Assembly: GCA_038501195.1 (NCBI GenBank)
Contig: JBBPUQ010000006.1
Location: forward strand, 3,782,001-3,846,000
Length of the DNA: 64,000 bases
From: Nemania diffusa
Lineage: Eukaryota; Ascomycota; Sordariomycetes; Xylariales; Xylariaceae
Direction: 5' to 3'
Shown: positions 11,632 through 23,154 of the stretch, piece after piece
Numbering within the stretch: the first letter of the stretch is position 1
How the letters are laid out: each line of letters opens with the position of its first letter
Made by a program: the position numbers and the translations under genes
The notes under the pieces: model-generated
What the model saw: only the letters and a program-made list of their open reading frames with translations
The model's database searches: none
Told to the model about the DNA's origin: nothing

Positions 11632-12213
11632 ATGGATAACGATACCGTATTTCAAACCGGCCTGCAGGCTCTGGAGGCCCAGTGTCGCAGAGCCCCTCCA
11701 CGGAGATTGCTTAACTCTCCTATATCGCGAGTCGACAGCTCACCACCTCAACTCGGAACGACAAACGAACGAGCAGGGACCCAAAGCGCACACCAGGACG
11801 AGAACGCCAACACCACACCCCGCTCTCCGGCGCCCACTCACGCACACCCGCCCGAAGAGCCGCCGGCAACACCATCAACAACCGAACCACTCCCATCCCG
11901 CCTCCAACGCGAGCGCGAGGAAATAGCCCGCCTCGTCATCGACGACCTCCTCCCGCGCATCGAGCGCGCGGCGGCCGAGGCGGCGGAACGCGAGATCGAC
12001 CGGCTCATCGAGGCGGCGGACGGCGAGACGGCGCGCGAGAAGATGCAGGCGATCCTGGGGCGCGTGAGCTCGCTGTCGGACGGCGAGCTCGAGACGCTGT
12101 TCCTGCGGAGCGCGGTCATGGCTGGTGTGCTTAGGAGGGTGCTGAGGAGGGCGGAGATGGAGGAGGAGGTTGCGGGGTGGGAGGATTTGGCGCCGGGGTA
12201 TTCTTTGGAGTAG
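11632..12213 (+). CDS. Hypothetical protein with C-terminal helical region
   Basis: Single exon, 193 aa. The first ~95 residues are Pro/Thr/Ser-rich and look disordered. Residues 95-185 are Glu/Arg/Ala-rich and predicted helical (LQREREEIARLVIDDLLPRI, AEREIDRLIEAADG, ELETLFLRSAVMAGVLRRVL). The coding part has high GC at third positions, unlike the flanking intergenic DNA, and there is a TATA-like element upstream; both support a real gene. No named family is recognised. Confidence 0.6.
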   Translation: MDNDTVFQTGLQALEAQCRRAPPRRLLNSPISRVDSSPPQLGTTNERAGTQSAHQDENANTTPRSPAPTHAHPPEEPPATPSTTEPLPSRLQREREEIARLVIDDLLPRIERAAAEAAEREIDRLIEAADGETAREKMQAILGRVSSLSDGELETLFLRSAVMAGVLRRVLRRAEMEEEVAGWEDLAPGYSLE

Positions 12214-13303
12214 GGGGTTGGAGGTTGGGTTTTGGTTGTTGGGGAACTAGTAGCTTTGTCAATGTTCTTGTCATTGTCATTGTCTGGATTGATTCATCTT
12301 TTACACGAAGATTGTATTTAGGCGTGTCTGACTGAATGCGCCTATCTCGATCCTACTAGGGTTACCCATTCTCCATCTCTAGCATATGTCAAGCGCAAAC
12401 TGAACTCATACTATTATCCAATGCTGCGTCCATGTGATCACGTTCCACAGCGATGGGCCCTAAATGCCACCATAACGCTGCATCACCGTCCACAAGCGTC
12501 ACTCCTGTACCTTTTGAGTACGACCGGTGCGTCCGGAGTCTGCCGAATCCGACGCCTCAATCTACTCTCACAGCGTCGTAGCGTACGCCCCAATTACATC
12601 GGGAATGCTACCGTCGAGATGAGAGGCCGGTCCCCGTAGCCCGACCGGCTCAAAGCCCGCAAAACCCCTTCGGCCCCCTAAGCCCCTACGTTGTCTACTT
12701 CTCGGCAGCACAATACCTACGCACAGGACAACGGCCGCTTTGTCTTCAAACGGCCCCATATACCAAGCTGTTGTGTGGCCGCCAAAGAGACAATGTGTTT
12801 TACGAGACCAAAAGACGCACCTGTCTTTGAAACAGACAACGGCCGATAATAAGATGACGCAATTTTATTGTCCGTCGAGATTTCGCTATTCACCTTTCAC
12901 CTTGAGCTTTCAAATACGAGCGTGCAAATTCTCAGAAGTCTGTGTTGCTATGTCCTCATAGTATCTCGTCTCGGAGCCTATTTTGTAAGTAAGGTGAGTG
13001 ACAACCGTCTCCGCGACACAGCACGGAAGCTTCGATCAATCAATTAATCAATCAAAGTTTTCTTCCAATAACCCACCGGTTTGATCCAATAATCAGGCCA
13101 GCTGTTTTGAATTTCCATGTTTTGTTTGTTTTGTTTCTGAGCGTATATCCAATTTACTTTGACCTAGCCTCAGGCCTAGGAATCGCGAGTCAATCCATAC
13201 CATCATCATATATCCCGTCATTCTTCGCGCATGCTCAGCTCCCCTTCTATACTCTACCCAGGAGCGCTTCTACAAGCTTTATAATCGTATTTTTCATCAA
13301 ATC
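12214..13303. other. Intergenic, no gene recognised
   Basis: Short open frames only. Contains a small CAAT repeat (AATCAATCAATTAATCAATC near 13035), typical of fungal intergenic simple sequence. Confidence 0.5.
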
Positions 13304-13993
13304 ATGACGCCGCCACTCACCATCCAGACACCCCCCTCCCACCCCCTCCACACATACCTCCCCGCAGAACAACAAGCTCCCCAGGCGCTCACGCGCACCA
13401 GCCGCTCGGGAGAGATAAGCGACCTGCAGCGCAAACTCGGCGCCGTGATGAAGCGCGTCGTAGGCGAAGACGCCATCCCCCCCGCCTCCTCCTCTCCTCC
13501 CCCCCCTGCATCCCCGGCCTGGGAGATCACGACACCCAACCGCGCTCCTACCGCTGATGCCGACGGAAATTCGGTCGAATATGGCGACGGCGGCTCGGAA
13601 TACGACGCTGTGGATCGCGAGGGCGCGCCGCGGCGCCGGTCTACCCCGGCCCCACCCCATCCCACGAGGGACGCGGCGAGGACGCCGATCTCGAGCCCGG
13701 GCTCCTACGAGGCGCTGGCGGCGCTCAACCCGTACCTCGTCGACGTCGACGACCTGGCGCGGCGGCTCTCGGGGGTCGAAATGCCCGCTCCCGCCCCGGC
13801 CGGCGAGGAGGAGCGCGGGCGCAAACACGCACGGCCACAGCCGCTGCAGCAGAAGGATGTGGCGCGGGAGCTGGAATCGGACTTCGACAGCGCGTACGCA
13901 GCGGTCATTGCTGAGGAGAAGGCCGCGCTGGAGGCCCTACGGCGCCAGATCGGGGAAGAATCTGTAAAGAAGGAAGGGGAAGACGAGTCGTGA
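13304..13993 (+). CDS. Hypothetical disordered protein
   Basis: Single exon, 229 aa, rich in Pro, Ala, Ser and acidic residues. Short helical segments include EISDLQRKLGAVMKRVVG (about 37-54), YEALAALNPYLVDVDDLARRL (about 134-154) and a charged C-terminal helix KDVARELESDFDSAYAAVIAEE (broken here for length) near 185-206. Strong GC3 bias supports coding on this strand, although the opposite strand is also partly open. Family not recognised. Start is the first ATG after AAATC. Confidence 0.55.
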   Translation: MTPPLTIQTPPSHPLHTYLPAEQQAPQALTRTSRSGEISDLQRKLGAVMKRVVGEDAIPPASSSPPPPASPAWEITTPNRAPTADADGNSVEYGDGGSEYDAVDREGAPRRRSTPAPPHPTRDAARTPISSPGSYEALAALNPYLVDVDDLARRLSGVEMPAPAPAGEEERGRKHARPQPLQQKDVARELESDFDSAYAAVIAEEKAALEALRRQIGEESVKKEGEDES

Positions 13994-14825
13994 TCAGGAT
14001 GACGTTGTAAGTACGTCAAAGAGGATGCTAGTGGAGTGTGGTGGAGGGTGTACTTATCAGAAAGTTGGAGTACGGTTGGCGTTTTTCATTTCTCTTGAGA
14101 GTTGGCGATAGATTGGATAGACTATATGGGTTAATAAAAGTAATAGAAAGGCCATTGTAAAGATTCACGTGTAGGCAACTGAGGTTATGATTTCCAGTTC
14201 GAACTGTTTCAAGAGGGTAGCATTGTAAGATATATGCTGGTAGTGGAACGCCGTTCAAAGCTCTCTTGTCATACGCACTCTGTAAAGTAGGTCAGCAACG
14301 CGATACCGTAATGCGACACAAGTACACAAGGGACTGAGGTTTTCCTTAATCAATAACGCCGAGGCCAAGGGGCCTAATAGTGAAATATTGAATCATGTAA
14401 TTCCTGCAACTGTAGCTTTCCCCAACGCCTCAGTGCGAATCTTGCCTTCTAGCTACGCGTCAGATTGCGCGTCAAAATATGTTCAGGGAGACCAAACGAC
14501 GACGCCGCCGTCGTTAAGATTAAACGCCTGGCCGATGAACTTCGACTTGTCCCGTTTGAGACTCTTTCCACAAGTTCAAAAACTTTACAATCCCCAACAG
14601 TTCAACGTATATATAAATATGCCATGCCTCCCCCCAAGTGTAAATCCCATGTGAGATAGGATCAGAAATGCCAACGCCATTCGCCTAGGATATCTTACAT
14701 CATAACTTTCGAGATTCATGCGCCGTGAGTTTTCTAGCGGTTCCCTAGCCCATGGTGCTGTACAGGGTCCCTTGCGTGGCCAGCGGAGCCGACAACGCGC
14801 GTCTAGTAAGACCGGTCCAGATAAA
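13994..14825. other. Convergent intergenic region
   Basis: Lies between the 3' ends of the hypothetical gene (+) and the glucanase gene (-). No coding region is supported. Confidence 0.5.
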
Positions 14826-16976
14826 TTAGACCGTCTTCCCATCACAGTCGGGGATTATGACGCCCTTTTTAATATTTCGGTTCACATCTAAAATGCCCCA
14901 TTGATCTTCCCACTCCTTTCCTGGCGTATCGAAGCTGATCTTCCAGGGCTCATCGAACATCTCAAACCAGAAATAGTTTGTACCGTTAGTGAGGGCCTGG
15001 CAGACCCATGTGCTCATCAGCGTGTTGAGTTCATCAATACCCGCCACGGCCCCGTCTGTGCAGGTCTCTGCCGCACCGCAGTCGGTGCCACCTTTGGTTG
15101 GCCATCCGATCTCCGAGATGACATTCTTCTCCGAGTCCGTCTTGAAAAAGGAACCGGCTTTGTTATTCCAAAATGTCCAGGTCCATGACGCCGCCACTTT
15201 GGAGTCTTGGCCTGCAAAGAACGGATGCACGTTGCCCATGATGTAGTCGCTGACTTCCGCCAGGCTTGCATCCCAATTGTCGCCTAAATCGCTAGTAGCA
15301 ACCGGCAGGTCCCAATTGTTAGCAGTGAGGTTGGAACGCACATCCGCCAACAAATCTCCCAACTGCTGCACCGTCATCTGCTGGCGGAATAAAATCTCGT
15401 TGCCGACAATCAGCCCCTTGAACGGCTGATCTCCGTACTGGTCTAGGATTGTCCACATGCGATCAAGCTGGCGAGTGTTGGTCACATTGTTGTCATCTTG
15501 CCATACACCAAGCCAAATTTTTATCTCGTCCTCCATTTTCAGCTGCCTTATGGCGTGAATGGTCATTTCGGTCTGATTGCAGTCAGTGCCATACAGCCGT
15601 ATTGTATTCGTTAATTGCGAGAGGATGGCCACGTCGCGCGTGACATTATTCTGAGAAGGAGGGTTCTTCAAACAGTCCGGGTATTGCACGTTGATAGGTG
15701 TGTAGTCCACTCCAGGAAACACCTTGTGAAGGTTGGGATTGTTCAGTAAAGCTTGAATCTCGTCAGAGTTGATGTCGAGGTCTCCGTTCTGGGCCGAATC
15801 GTCGGACGCCGACTGTCCACTTGAGGCACTGCTAGAACTTCCTTTATTGGCATACTTGGAACCCAGGACGCCACCAACGATACCACCGACGACAAGTATA
15901 GCAACTACAACACCGATGATCCACGTCCATTTCTTTCTGCTGCTGCTTTGCTTCGCGATCCATTCGGATTTCTCTGCGCGAGGTCCGAGGTCATATTCGC
16001 CCGCAACGCCCGCTTGGTGAGCAGCAGCCGGATTTTGCACCGGATCATAGCTGATGCCACTGTTCCGGTTCCTCCCAATGAGGCCGCCTAGAACACCGCC
16101 CGCTGCCGCCCCCGCAGCGGCAGAAGTGCCGTTTCCGCCTCGGCCACTCGAGTTACCGAGACTGAGCATACTATTTCGAGCAGAACGTCGATACTCGAGG
16201 CCGTCGTCACCGTCGTCATCAATGTCGTTCGGATTTACCTGGCCCATCCTTGGATCCATTCGTTGACCGTATGCCAGCTGTGGATCTCGGAAAGGATCGC
16301 TGTGAAAGCTATTTAGGCTTCGGTTAGGAGTAGACCCGGCGAGTGACGGGTCTAGATTTGCGGAAGAGCCATCATATAGATTGTGACCACCTGCAGCGTG
16401 ATACCCTTGACTAGGTGCATACGGTGGAACCTCTGCGTAGGGGGGGTTTTGAGGTTGTGATCGCTGGTATACTGGGGGATATGGGGGTCGCTGTTGCTGT
16501 TGCTGCTGCTGCTGCTGCTGAGCGGCTCTCATGGCCTCTATACCACTTTCGCGGGCATGTCGCTCGGCGACGCTCATAGCGAGACCAGGGATGCCACCAG
16601 CGGCAGCCTCGCTGAAGTTATCGGCGCCGGGGGTGATGCTGTTCGGGTACGCTTCGTGTCCCCAAGTACGCTCTACCGGGTCGCGATGAGGTGGTGGTAT
16701 AGGTTGCGCTGTTGAAGAAGAGGGTCCCCCTTGGGCGTTGGTGCCCTGGTTTCTGTTCTGTTGTAGCCTTGCGAAGGCTGGGTCGGCATAGGTGTCTTCG
16801 TACCGTGGCTGTTGTCCGTCGAGATCGTAGACAGGATGATCGTGAACTGGGTGTCGCTGCGATGAAGGAGGAAGTACGCTATTGGCGTTGGCGTCGTGGT
16901 GGGCATAGGACGTGTCTAGAGGGGCGTGTTCGCCAGGATCGGAATCAAACGAGTAACGAGGACCCATGGTGCCCAT
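14826..16976 (-). CDS. btgC: Glucan endo-1,3-beta-glucosidase BtgC type, GH17, membrane-anchored
   Basis: Single exon, 716 aa from the first in-frame ATG (16976); a second ATG at 16967 (MGPRYSFDSD) resembles the usual start of the family even more. The cytosolic N-terminal half is long and low-complexity, with a poly-Gln run near residue 155 encoded by CTG/CAG repeats. A single membrane helix lies at about 350-373 (WTWIIGVVVAILVVGGIVGG), making it a type II protein with the catalytic domain outside. The GH17 domain follows, with the acid/base Glu in IVGNEILFRQQ (E527) and the nucleophile in SEIGWPTKGG (E622). The domain recognises beta-1,3-glucan and acts in wall remodelling during growth. 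Length and layout fit the family, and both catalytic residues are intact. Confidence 0.93.
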   Translation of the reverse strand: MGTMGPRYSFDSDPGEHAPLDTSYAHHDANANSVLPPSSQRHPVHDHPVYDLDGQQPRYEDTYADPAFARLQQNRNQGTNAQGGPSSSTAQPIPPPHRDPVERTWGHEAYPNSITPGADNFSEAAAGGIPGLAMSVAERHARESGIEAMRAAQQQQQQQQQQRPPYPPVYQRSQPQNPPYAEVPPYAPSQGYHAAGGHNLYDGSSANLDPSLAGSTPNRSLNSFHSDPFRDPQLAYGQRMDPRMGQVNPNDIDDDGDDGLEYRRSARNSMLSLGNSSGRGGNGTSAAAGAAAGGVLGGLIGRNRNSGISYDPVQNPAAAHQAGVAGEYDLGPRAEKSEWIAKQSSSRKKWTWIIGVVVAILVVGGIVGGVLGSKYANKGSSSSASSGQSASDDSAQNGDLDINSDEIQALLNNPNLHKVFPGVDYTPINVQYPDCLKNPPSQNNVTRDVAILSQLTNTIRLYGTDCNQTEMTIHAIRQLKMEDEIKIWLGVWQDDNNVTNTRQLDRMWTILDQYGDQPFKGLIVGNEILFRQQMTVQQLGDLLADVRSNLTANNWDLPVATSDLGDNWDASLAEVSDYIMGNVHPFFAGQDSKVAASWTWTFWNNKAGSFFKTDSEKNVISEIGWPTKGGTDCGAAETCTDGAVAGIDELNTLMSTWVCQALTNGTNYFWFEMFDEPWKISFDTPGKEWEDQWGILDVNRNIKKGVIIPDCDGKTV

Positions 16977-19724
16977 TGTCTCAGCGGCGCCCTTGGACGT
17001 AGATATGAGAGCAAGCGATTCGTGTGCGGGTGTGTGGGTCAACGAGGGAGACCCAAAGAGATGAGATGGTCAATGCCGATCAGTCGGTCCGTACCACTGT
17101 GTACGCAAAGCGTGGGTACAGTGGACCAGACAGACGGTACACGATAATCAATACGAGTGGTGTGCAAGAGGCGGGACTGGGGTGGGCTGGCTGCCTTCGA
17201 AAGGTGCGATGGCTGCACTGGCTGACTGTCAGATTAGATGGATTGGTAGATGGTGTACGTGCGTAGGCGAAGCGCCGAGATGCAGATTTACTGTACATAC
17301 GTAGCTGTGAAGTTGGGAGAGGGAGAGGGAGGGGGCGGTCGCGCGAGTGAGGCGGTTGGTAATTAACGGATGTTTGACGTGGAGGTCGAGAGCGAGTGTT
17401 CAGTGGTCCAGAGCAGAGCACTTGTCTTGTATATTGTATGTATTACCGCATTACTGGTATATGAATGGATATCATCAGTCGGTGCAGCAGTATCTGTACC
17501 GTAGGCTAGGCGCTATCATAAATTAATCCCGCAGGCTTGTGTGTCGCGAAAACTCAATTCAAAGATGCAGTAGAAAGACAAACGTGAGTTGAGGCTGTAC
17601 CTCAACCAAGGCAGGCACTGAACTTTGAAGATGGGACAGGTCAAGAGATGCGCCGCCATGCAGTCTGCTGCCATCCATCAACATTGAAACCTGGAAGTGG
17701 GTAGATCTGGGCTTAGCTTGACCGTCGATTTTAGATACGAGATGTTAGTGGCGACAACGGTTTCCTGCGGCCGGGCTCCAGCTGAGACAGGGTACAAGTA
17801 TACATGCCCCGCGGGCCTCTTAGACCTACATGCAGCTGACACTTGTCGCGCCCGCCACCATTAAACATATCAGGCATTCATCTTATAATAGCACCTTGGA
17901 GGGTGGATGGCTATTATAGTAATTCGCAAGCACTACTTTTTGCCCATACTCGTAGAATAACAGATTTGAGAAGGAAATTTAACTATATATCTATGCCTAA
18001 TAGGTGAGGATAAAGTTGACAGGTACATTACAAGTCAATTAAGCCGCCAAGTGGGTAAAGTTCACATGTACTTGTACACTCCCTGTCCACAAGGCAACAA
18101 AAAGAACGGTATGGCAGGGGCTGTGCCTGTTGTAACTTTAGGTATCATTTTAGACAATCACACTAAATCAGCTAAAGCACCACTAGCTACACCAATCATC
18201 GGTGCCTGAATGGTCTACTACATTTCTATTTCCTCATCTGGCAACTCAGACAAAAAAGTCAGCATCGCCGTCGTCTCACAATGCGAGCTCATAGTGGCGG
18301 CTGCGGTCGATATCCGAATTGCGAGCGTACGGTACAACGTTACAACCCCCAAATTGCTGCGACCAATTATTTATCTGTGTGAGCGAGGACCGCCGAAAAG
18401 TGCATACATATCTATGTAGGCCTGCATGATCTTTAAACACCTTATTATCTACCGAGGTAGGTAGAGTAGGTACCAACAACTAGAGGATCGGACGAACCGC
18501 CAGGCCAGCGCTCAGGCTAGCTAATAAAGTTTCGGGCCGGATCAAGTCCCTGCTGGTTCCCAGTTCTGCCAGATCAAAGAGTTCCAACTTGGGTGATCCG
18601 TCCGTCTGGCAAAGCCTATTTAATCACCTTTCCTCGTATTTAGAAGGAGACTCGTCCCACTAGTGTCCTTGATGCTACATAGGTACCCCTATATATAAGA
18701 AGTGATTTATATGCGACAAGATATTACCAGTTACTAAGCCAAACTATTAATACCTGTACCTACGGTATGCGTATGCCGACCGTTGAGATGCAATGCACTG
18801 GAACAAGACATGAACCGCCCCAAGACCAGCTCGTGGTCAGTCCACAGACTAAAATAGTACGACTGCCTAATCTGGGAACACTAGGATTTCAATAGCCCTC
18901 AGGTAGGACGAGTAGGACGCCATCACCTCCATGATCTCAGTGTATCAAGTATTGTGCTATGCTAATATATATGCTAGTAGTATCTAGAGATTAAAACAAA
19001 TGAATGTGTAAGTACCTAGGGAGCCTCGAGAAGCAAACTGTTAGCACGTTTGGGCCAAGACAGAGAGTCTGGGGAAATAGGAAAAGGTACCTACCTAGTG
19101 GAACCTTACTCGCCCCACTAATATCAACCCATGATGTCATTGACTCTCCCATCAAACCAGTGAGGGATAGCACAGGAATTTAACACATAAATTGGACAGA
19201 TAGGTGTTGTTTTATCAGTGTTAATAGGAACCCCTATTTATTCTGTAGATTTGGAAATGAGTAGATCGTTCCAGTCAACCGCTCGCTAAATCTTCATCAT
19301 GCCTACATCACACATACCCTAGGAATGCCACTTATATCCCACAATATGAGGTTATCACACCCTCTTCCCCTCCGCCTTTGACCTATCCGCTGTTATATCC
19401 ACCAACCACCAACTTGAGACATGATGTCAAGCTGTTACTCTGCAGACGTTGTCGCTGCTCGATGCCCAGTAGCACCGACTACTTAATGGTGGGTATTGAC
19501 ATCATAAAGCATATAGAACCCTTACAATTTACGTCGTCGTGGAGTTGAGGAACTGAGTTAGTTGGTATATATGCCGCGAAATAGTAGTCTCATCTTATTT
19601 CAACTTCATACTTCACGCCTCAATCTTCTCATCTTCTTCAAAATCAAAACTCGATTCGCAAACGTATACCTAAGGTACTACATTAAAACTTATAAACCCT
19701 CTCGTACATCGCACAGCAGCCATT
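16977..19724. other. Divergent intergenic region, no gene recognised
   Basis: A 2.7-kb gap between the divergently transcribed glucanase (-) and the 19725 gene (+). It probably carries both promoters; TATATATGCC near 19566 precedes the + gene. Small frames lack coding features. A GTAGGTACC/CCTAGG-type motif recurs at 18452-18472, 19014-19022 and 19085-19098. Confidence 0.5.
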
Positions 19725-20288
19725 ATGTCTGCCAACCGAAATCCCGATTCTCTGCAGGGTGAGTTCCACAGCCGCGTGCCACGATCAGAACCCATGGAAA
19801 AGAAGGGGCACCAACCCGGCATCCTAGTCGGCAATGACCGGGTTCCCGAGTTCCACGCACAGACATACCCCCCAGGAACTGCACCGCGAGAACACTCGTA
19901 CCAGCCCAATCCCGAGAGCGAGTACCCGGCCCAGGCCTGGGGCACCGCGCCCAGTGCGGGAGAGACCCTCGAGGGCGCCACCTCACAAGATGTGTACCGA
20001 GGCATGGGGAAGCCGATCCAGGGCCAGGAAGCTCGTGAGATCAAGAAGCGCCACGGCAGCCACAACAAGAAAGAAGGCATGGGGTTCGCGGGTGTTGGTG
20101 GTAGTGAGGGCGTCGACTTCGCACGAACCAAGAGTGACGATATAACTGAGGGTGTACACAGTGGGCCGAGGGGCAAGAGAAGTGAGGAATCTCTACCTGC
20201 TGAGGGCCGTGTGCCCATGAGTGCTGAGGAACTTGCCTCTGGGCGCAGGATGCCAGGTCGGACCCATGAATCTACGCAATCAAGATAG
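19725..20288 (+). CDS. Conserved hydrophilic fungal protein
   Basis: Single exon, 187 aa, fully hydrophilic with no membrane segment or signal. It resembles a widespread mould protein of unknown function with the ordered motifs PDSLQGEFHSRVP at the N-terminus, HQPGILVGNDRVPEFHAQ (about 30-47), YPPGTAPREHSYQPNPESE, an LEGATSQDVYRGMGKPIQGQ block (about 80-99) and a C-terminal PMSAEELASGR. The composition (Gly, Glu, His, Pro, Ser) is similar to stress-associated disordered proteins. Family recognition is from memory; no biochemical function is known to me. Confidence 0.8.
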   Translation: MSANRNPDSLQGEFHSRVPRSEPMEKKGHQPGILVGNDRVPEFHAQTYPPGTAPREHSYQPNPESEYPAQAWGTAPSAGETLEGATSQDVYRGMGKPIQGQEAREIKKRHGSHNKKEGMGFAGVGGSEGVDFARTKSDDITEGVHSGPRGKRSEESLPAEGRVPMSAEELASGRRMPGRTHESTQSR

Positions 20289-21214
20289 GCACTAGGTTAG
20301 GTCGACTGGTATGATAGGAATCTGTACTATTAGGATCATGAAAGGAATATGATGATTTATGAACTTGTCTATCTATTGGACTACATACTGCCTAATGATA
20401 TATACATTGTGTAAAACCTCAAGAGCGTGTCATTAGAGATATTTTAATCAGAGCTCCTAGATATTGATCGTGTATGATTCTTTCCTTACTGATATATGCT
20501 CTTTCCTTTTCGGTAGTTACTCTTGATGCGAGGATAAACGCAATCCTAATAACACTATCTTTTATTTCAGGTATTCTTGAATATTTTCCCCCAAGATCTA
20601 TATATTTTATTGTCCAATCAAAATTCGCTGTACCTACTTCTGATCAATATTATGCATGTGTACATCGTGTAATAAAAAAGTGTAGGTACATATACATTAT
20701 CAAACCGCGCCGTGACTTCTGTGATTTGTTTTAACACAAGTTATACAGCTAATTATTGACTGCGTGCTTACCGTAGCTACTTAAATATCGTATTCAAAAG
20801 TAGCTCTACCGTTGCAGTATCAAGTTACTTGTGCTACAAGAATCAACTTGATTAAATTCAAAACAGATCAACGTTCTTGCCAATGTTAACAGCTCTGATT
20901 CCGCATCAGCTTTCTTTTTTTCCTCCGAGTTAAATACCAGGACTTCCTCCCAAACTTGGTTCCCAATTTTCTTCTATCCCAGAAATTTGGTTGCTAGTTA
21001 TCACCCTACCCAGTCTCACCATAGCCCTCAAACCTTCCGGTTTTGACCATCAACTCACACACCAACCCTAGCCTACACATTCCAATCCCTACCACCTACT
21101 CCTGAACTTTTCACAACTCTCACTAAGGTTTATCAAGGTATACCTAACTTCTCAGCAATCCATCTACCTGCAACATTTCTTCATCAATCCATACTCGATC
21201 TTTGCATCTTCACA
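20289..21214. other. Intergenic, AT-rich, promoter of next gene
   Basis: Moderately AT-rich sequence. The final 250 bp are C/T-rich with TCACAACTCTCACTAAGG-type leader sequence before the ATG at 21215. No gene is seen. Confidence 0.5.
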
Positions 21215-21788
21215 ATGCCTTCCACCACCACCAAAGACGGCGAGCTGTCTCAAAAGGAGATGGCTATCCTTGGCCTCGCATGGAAGTGCTTCCAGACTGA
21301 GCCAAAGGTAAGTATCAGACAGGTTTTCCCTCTTTTATTTTTCTTGTTCCTAGTAGTTGCTGACTTATCGCAGATCGATTGGGAGAAGCTTGCCGAACTT
21401 GGAGGTTATACGAACCCCCGTAGCGTACAGAACGTCCTTTACGGTAAGATCATCACCGCACACCCTACGTATCATGCTCATCTCAAAAAGAGAGGATTAA
21501 AACTAACAAATCTGGCTAATAATTTGCTCAGGCGCTAAGAAGAAGCTGAATGCGAAGAACAATGAAGGAGATGATGCCGATGCCGATGACAACCAGAGCG
21601 TTGCGTCTACTCCGAAGGGCAGGAAGCGAAAGGCCGATGAGGGTGCCAACATCACACCTCGTACTCCTAAGAAAGCTAAGAAGACTAAGCCTGCCCCCAA
21701 GAGTGCCCAGCTCGCTGAGGACAAGGACGATGAGGAAGTGGTGAAGGAGGAAGATGCAAACATCGGCAATGCTGATGATGAAATCTGA
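21215..21788 (+). CDS. Small nuclear-type protein with N-terminal helical fold and basic tail
   Basis: Three exons: 21215-21307, 21374-21443 and 21532-21788, giving 139 aa. The first intron (66 bp, GTAAGT..CAG) is a multiple of three without stops, so it reads through as a false extension. The second (88 bp, GTAAGA..CAG) has ACTAAC and GCTAAT branch candidates. Residues 10-60 form a compact conserved helical unit (ELSQKEMAILGLAWKCF, IDWEKLAELGGYTNPRSVQN) known in many moulds and reminiscent of a Myb/HTH-like fold. The tail is Lys/Pro-rich with a bipartite-like nuclear signal (PKGRKRKADEG, TPKKAKKTKPAPK) and an acidic end. Probably a chromatin-associated or DNA-binding protein, by inference only. 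Confidence 0.85.
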
Positions 21789-22830
21789 GTCTTTGATGCT
21801 TGAGAGATCGGATATGGTTACTGTTTTGGTAAACTGAATTCACACTGCATACCTACGAGGGCCATGGAGGTGTATTTTGAGTCTTGAACTCATATTTGAC
21901 CTTTAATCGGATAGTTTCATACGTCCGTTTCATGGCACGGTTGTAGATAGAAAATACGCCTGCATCAACAATCTGACAAATGCATTCCTGCTGATATTGA
22001 ATTGCAATTGACGTGGTTATGTTTACAGCAGTAAGGTGTTGGTGGTTATAATGCTGTTTCTGGTGTTACATATGTACATGGTAGGTACGTTGGTACTTTA
22101 AGCCGCAAGCTTGAGCAAAGCTACAAGTTGAAAGTAGATTCGCCTCATAGTTTCAAAATGTACCATATAATGTACATTAAGTTAACGTCATTTTAAACAT
22201 ATGTAACTTCATTATTCAAAAATATTAACTTTATTTACTTATTTTAATTATTATATTATTTGATAATATAAAACTTCTGCTAGATTTCAATACTGATATA
22301 AGAAACATTATATACCAAATTTACTTCAGGAGAGACTAGCTGCTGCTGCTGCTTGTAGCTTAATACCTGGGTAGTTCCACAGGGTTTGAATCAACTGTTG
22401 AATCGATTGTAAAAAGTCCTTCCAATTTTTTTTTTTTTAAATACGTGCAATTGACAGTTCTATCTATATAAAATCGCTTTCCCGCCGCGGAATACTAGTA
22501 TCCCTTATTGTGCTTAGAAAGGTGACGACATGATGTAACCGATGCGGTTAAATCCGGGTACCTGCTTTGAGAAGGCAGACCCGTCTTATTGGTACGCATA
22601 CGTCATTGAAGGCGCTCTAGGCAACGATCGCACCCTCACAAACTCATATTAATACGCGGTGGCTTCTTCAAGACTTGCCGGTTGATTGCGAAATGATTAA
22701 TTTCATCACTATATCATACAAATTACCATCCTAGTACCTATACTATATCTTCACCAAATATCAGCCTAGCAAGCACCTGATTACACAAGACGAACCCCTT
22801 AGCCACTAGTCATCTAGTCAACCACGCACC
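21789..22830. other. Intergenic with an AT-rich patch
   Basis: No gene is seen. A short strongly AT-rich stretch at about 22190-22330 and a T-run at 22429-22438 occur; they may be remnants of a small mutated repeat or simple sequence. The last 100 bp are the leader of the gene at 22831. Confidence 0.5.
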
Positions 22831-23154
22831 ATGTCGAACAAGATCGTAGACGACGTGAAGACGGGTCTCAAGGGCATCCGCGGCGCCGGCGACGCCCTGC
22901 GCGGGAACCTCATGCAGACCGCAGACCACGCGCTCGACAACAATAAGAACCATCCTACGACGCAGGCGTCAGAGCTGAAGAACCAGTCCATCGCCGAGAA
23001 GGGCAAGAAGGACATCCAGGCTCTGGACGACAGGCTCGCGCGCCACAAACAGGAGCGCGACGCGCGCAAGGTGGAGCAGGCTGGGGCTGGCCTTGCGGGG
23101 AATGGCGCTGGCGCGCGGAAGGGGACGGGGCATCATCCTTTGCCTTTGCAGTGA
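22831..23154 (+). CDS. Small helical hydrophilic protein, conserved in moulds
   Basis: Single exon, 107 aa. It begins MSNKIVDDVKTGLKGIRGAG and continues with amphipathic charged helices (DALRGNLMQTADHALDN, IQALDDRLARHKQERDARK) and a Gly/Ala-rich end. It resembles a family of roughly 100-aa fungal proteins with the pattern GxxGAxDxxRGxxM, somewhat like CsbD/LEA stress proteins; the resemblance is by pattern only. No signal or membrane segment. GC-rich third positions contrast with the AT-rich upstream DNA. Confidence 0.75.
   Translation: MSNKIVDDVKTGLKGIRGAGDALRGNLMQTADHALDNNKNHPTTQASELKNQSIAEKGKKDIQALDDRLARHKQERDARKVEQAGAGLAGNGAGARKGTGHHPLPLQ

Noticed and set aside
13247..13828. 193-codon frame on the minus strand opposite the 13304 gene
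   Set aside because: Arg/Gly/Val-rich translation typical of antisense to GC-biased coding; the plus frame has a normal ATG and better composition. Some doubt remains.
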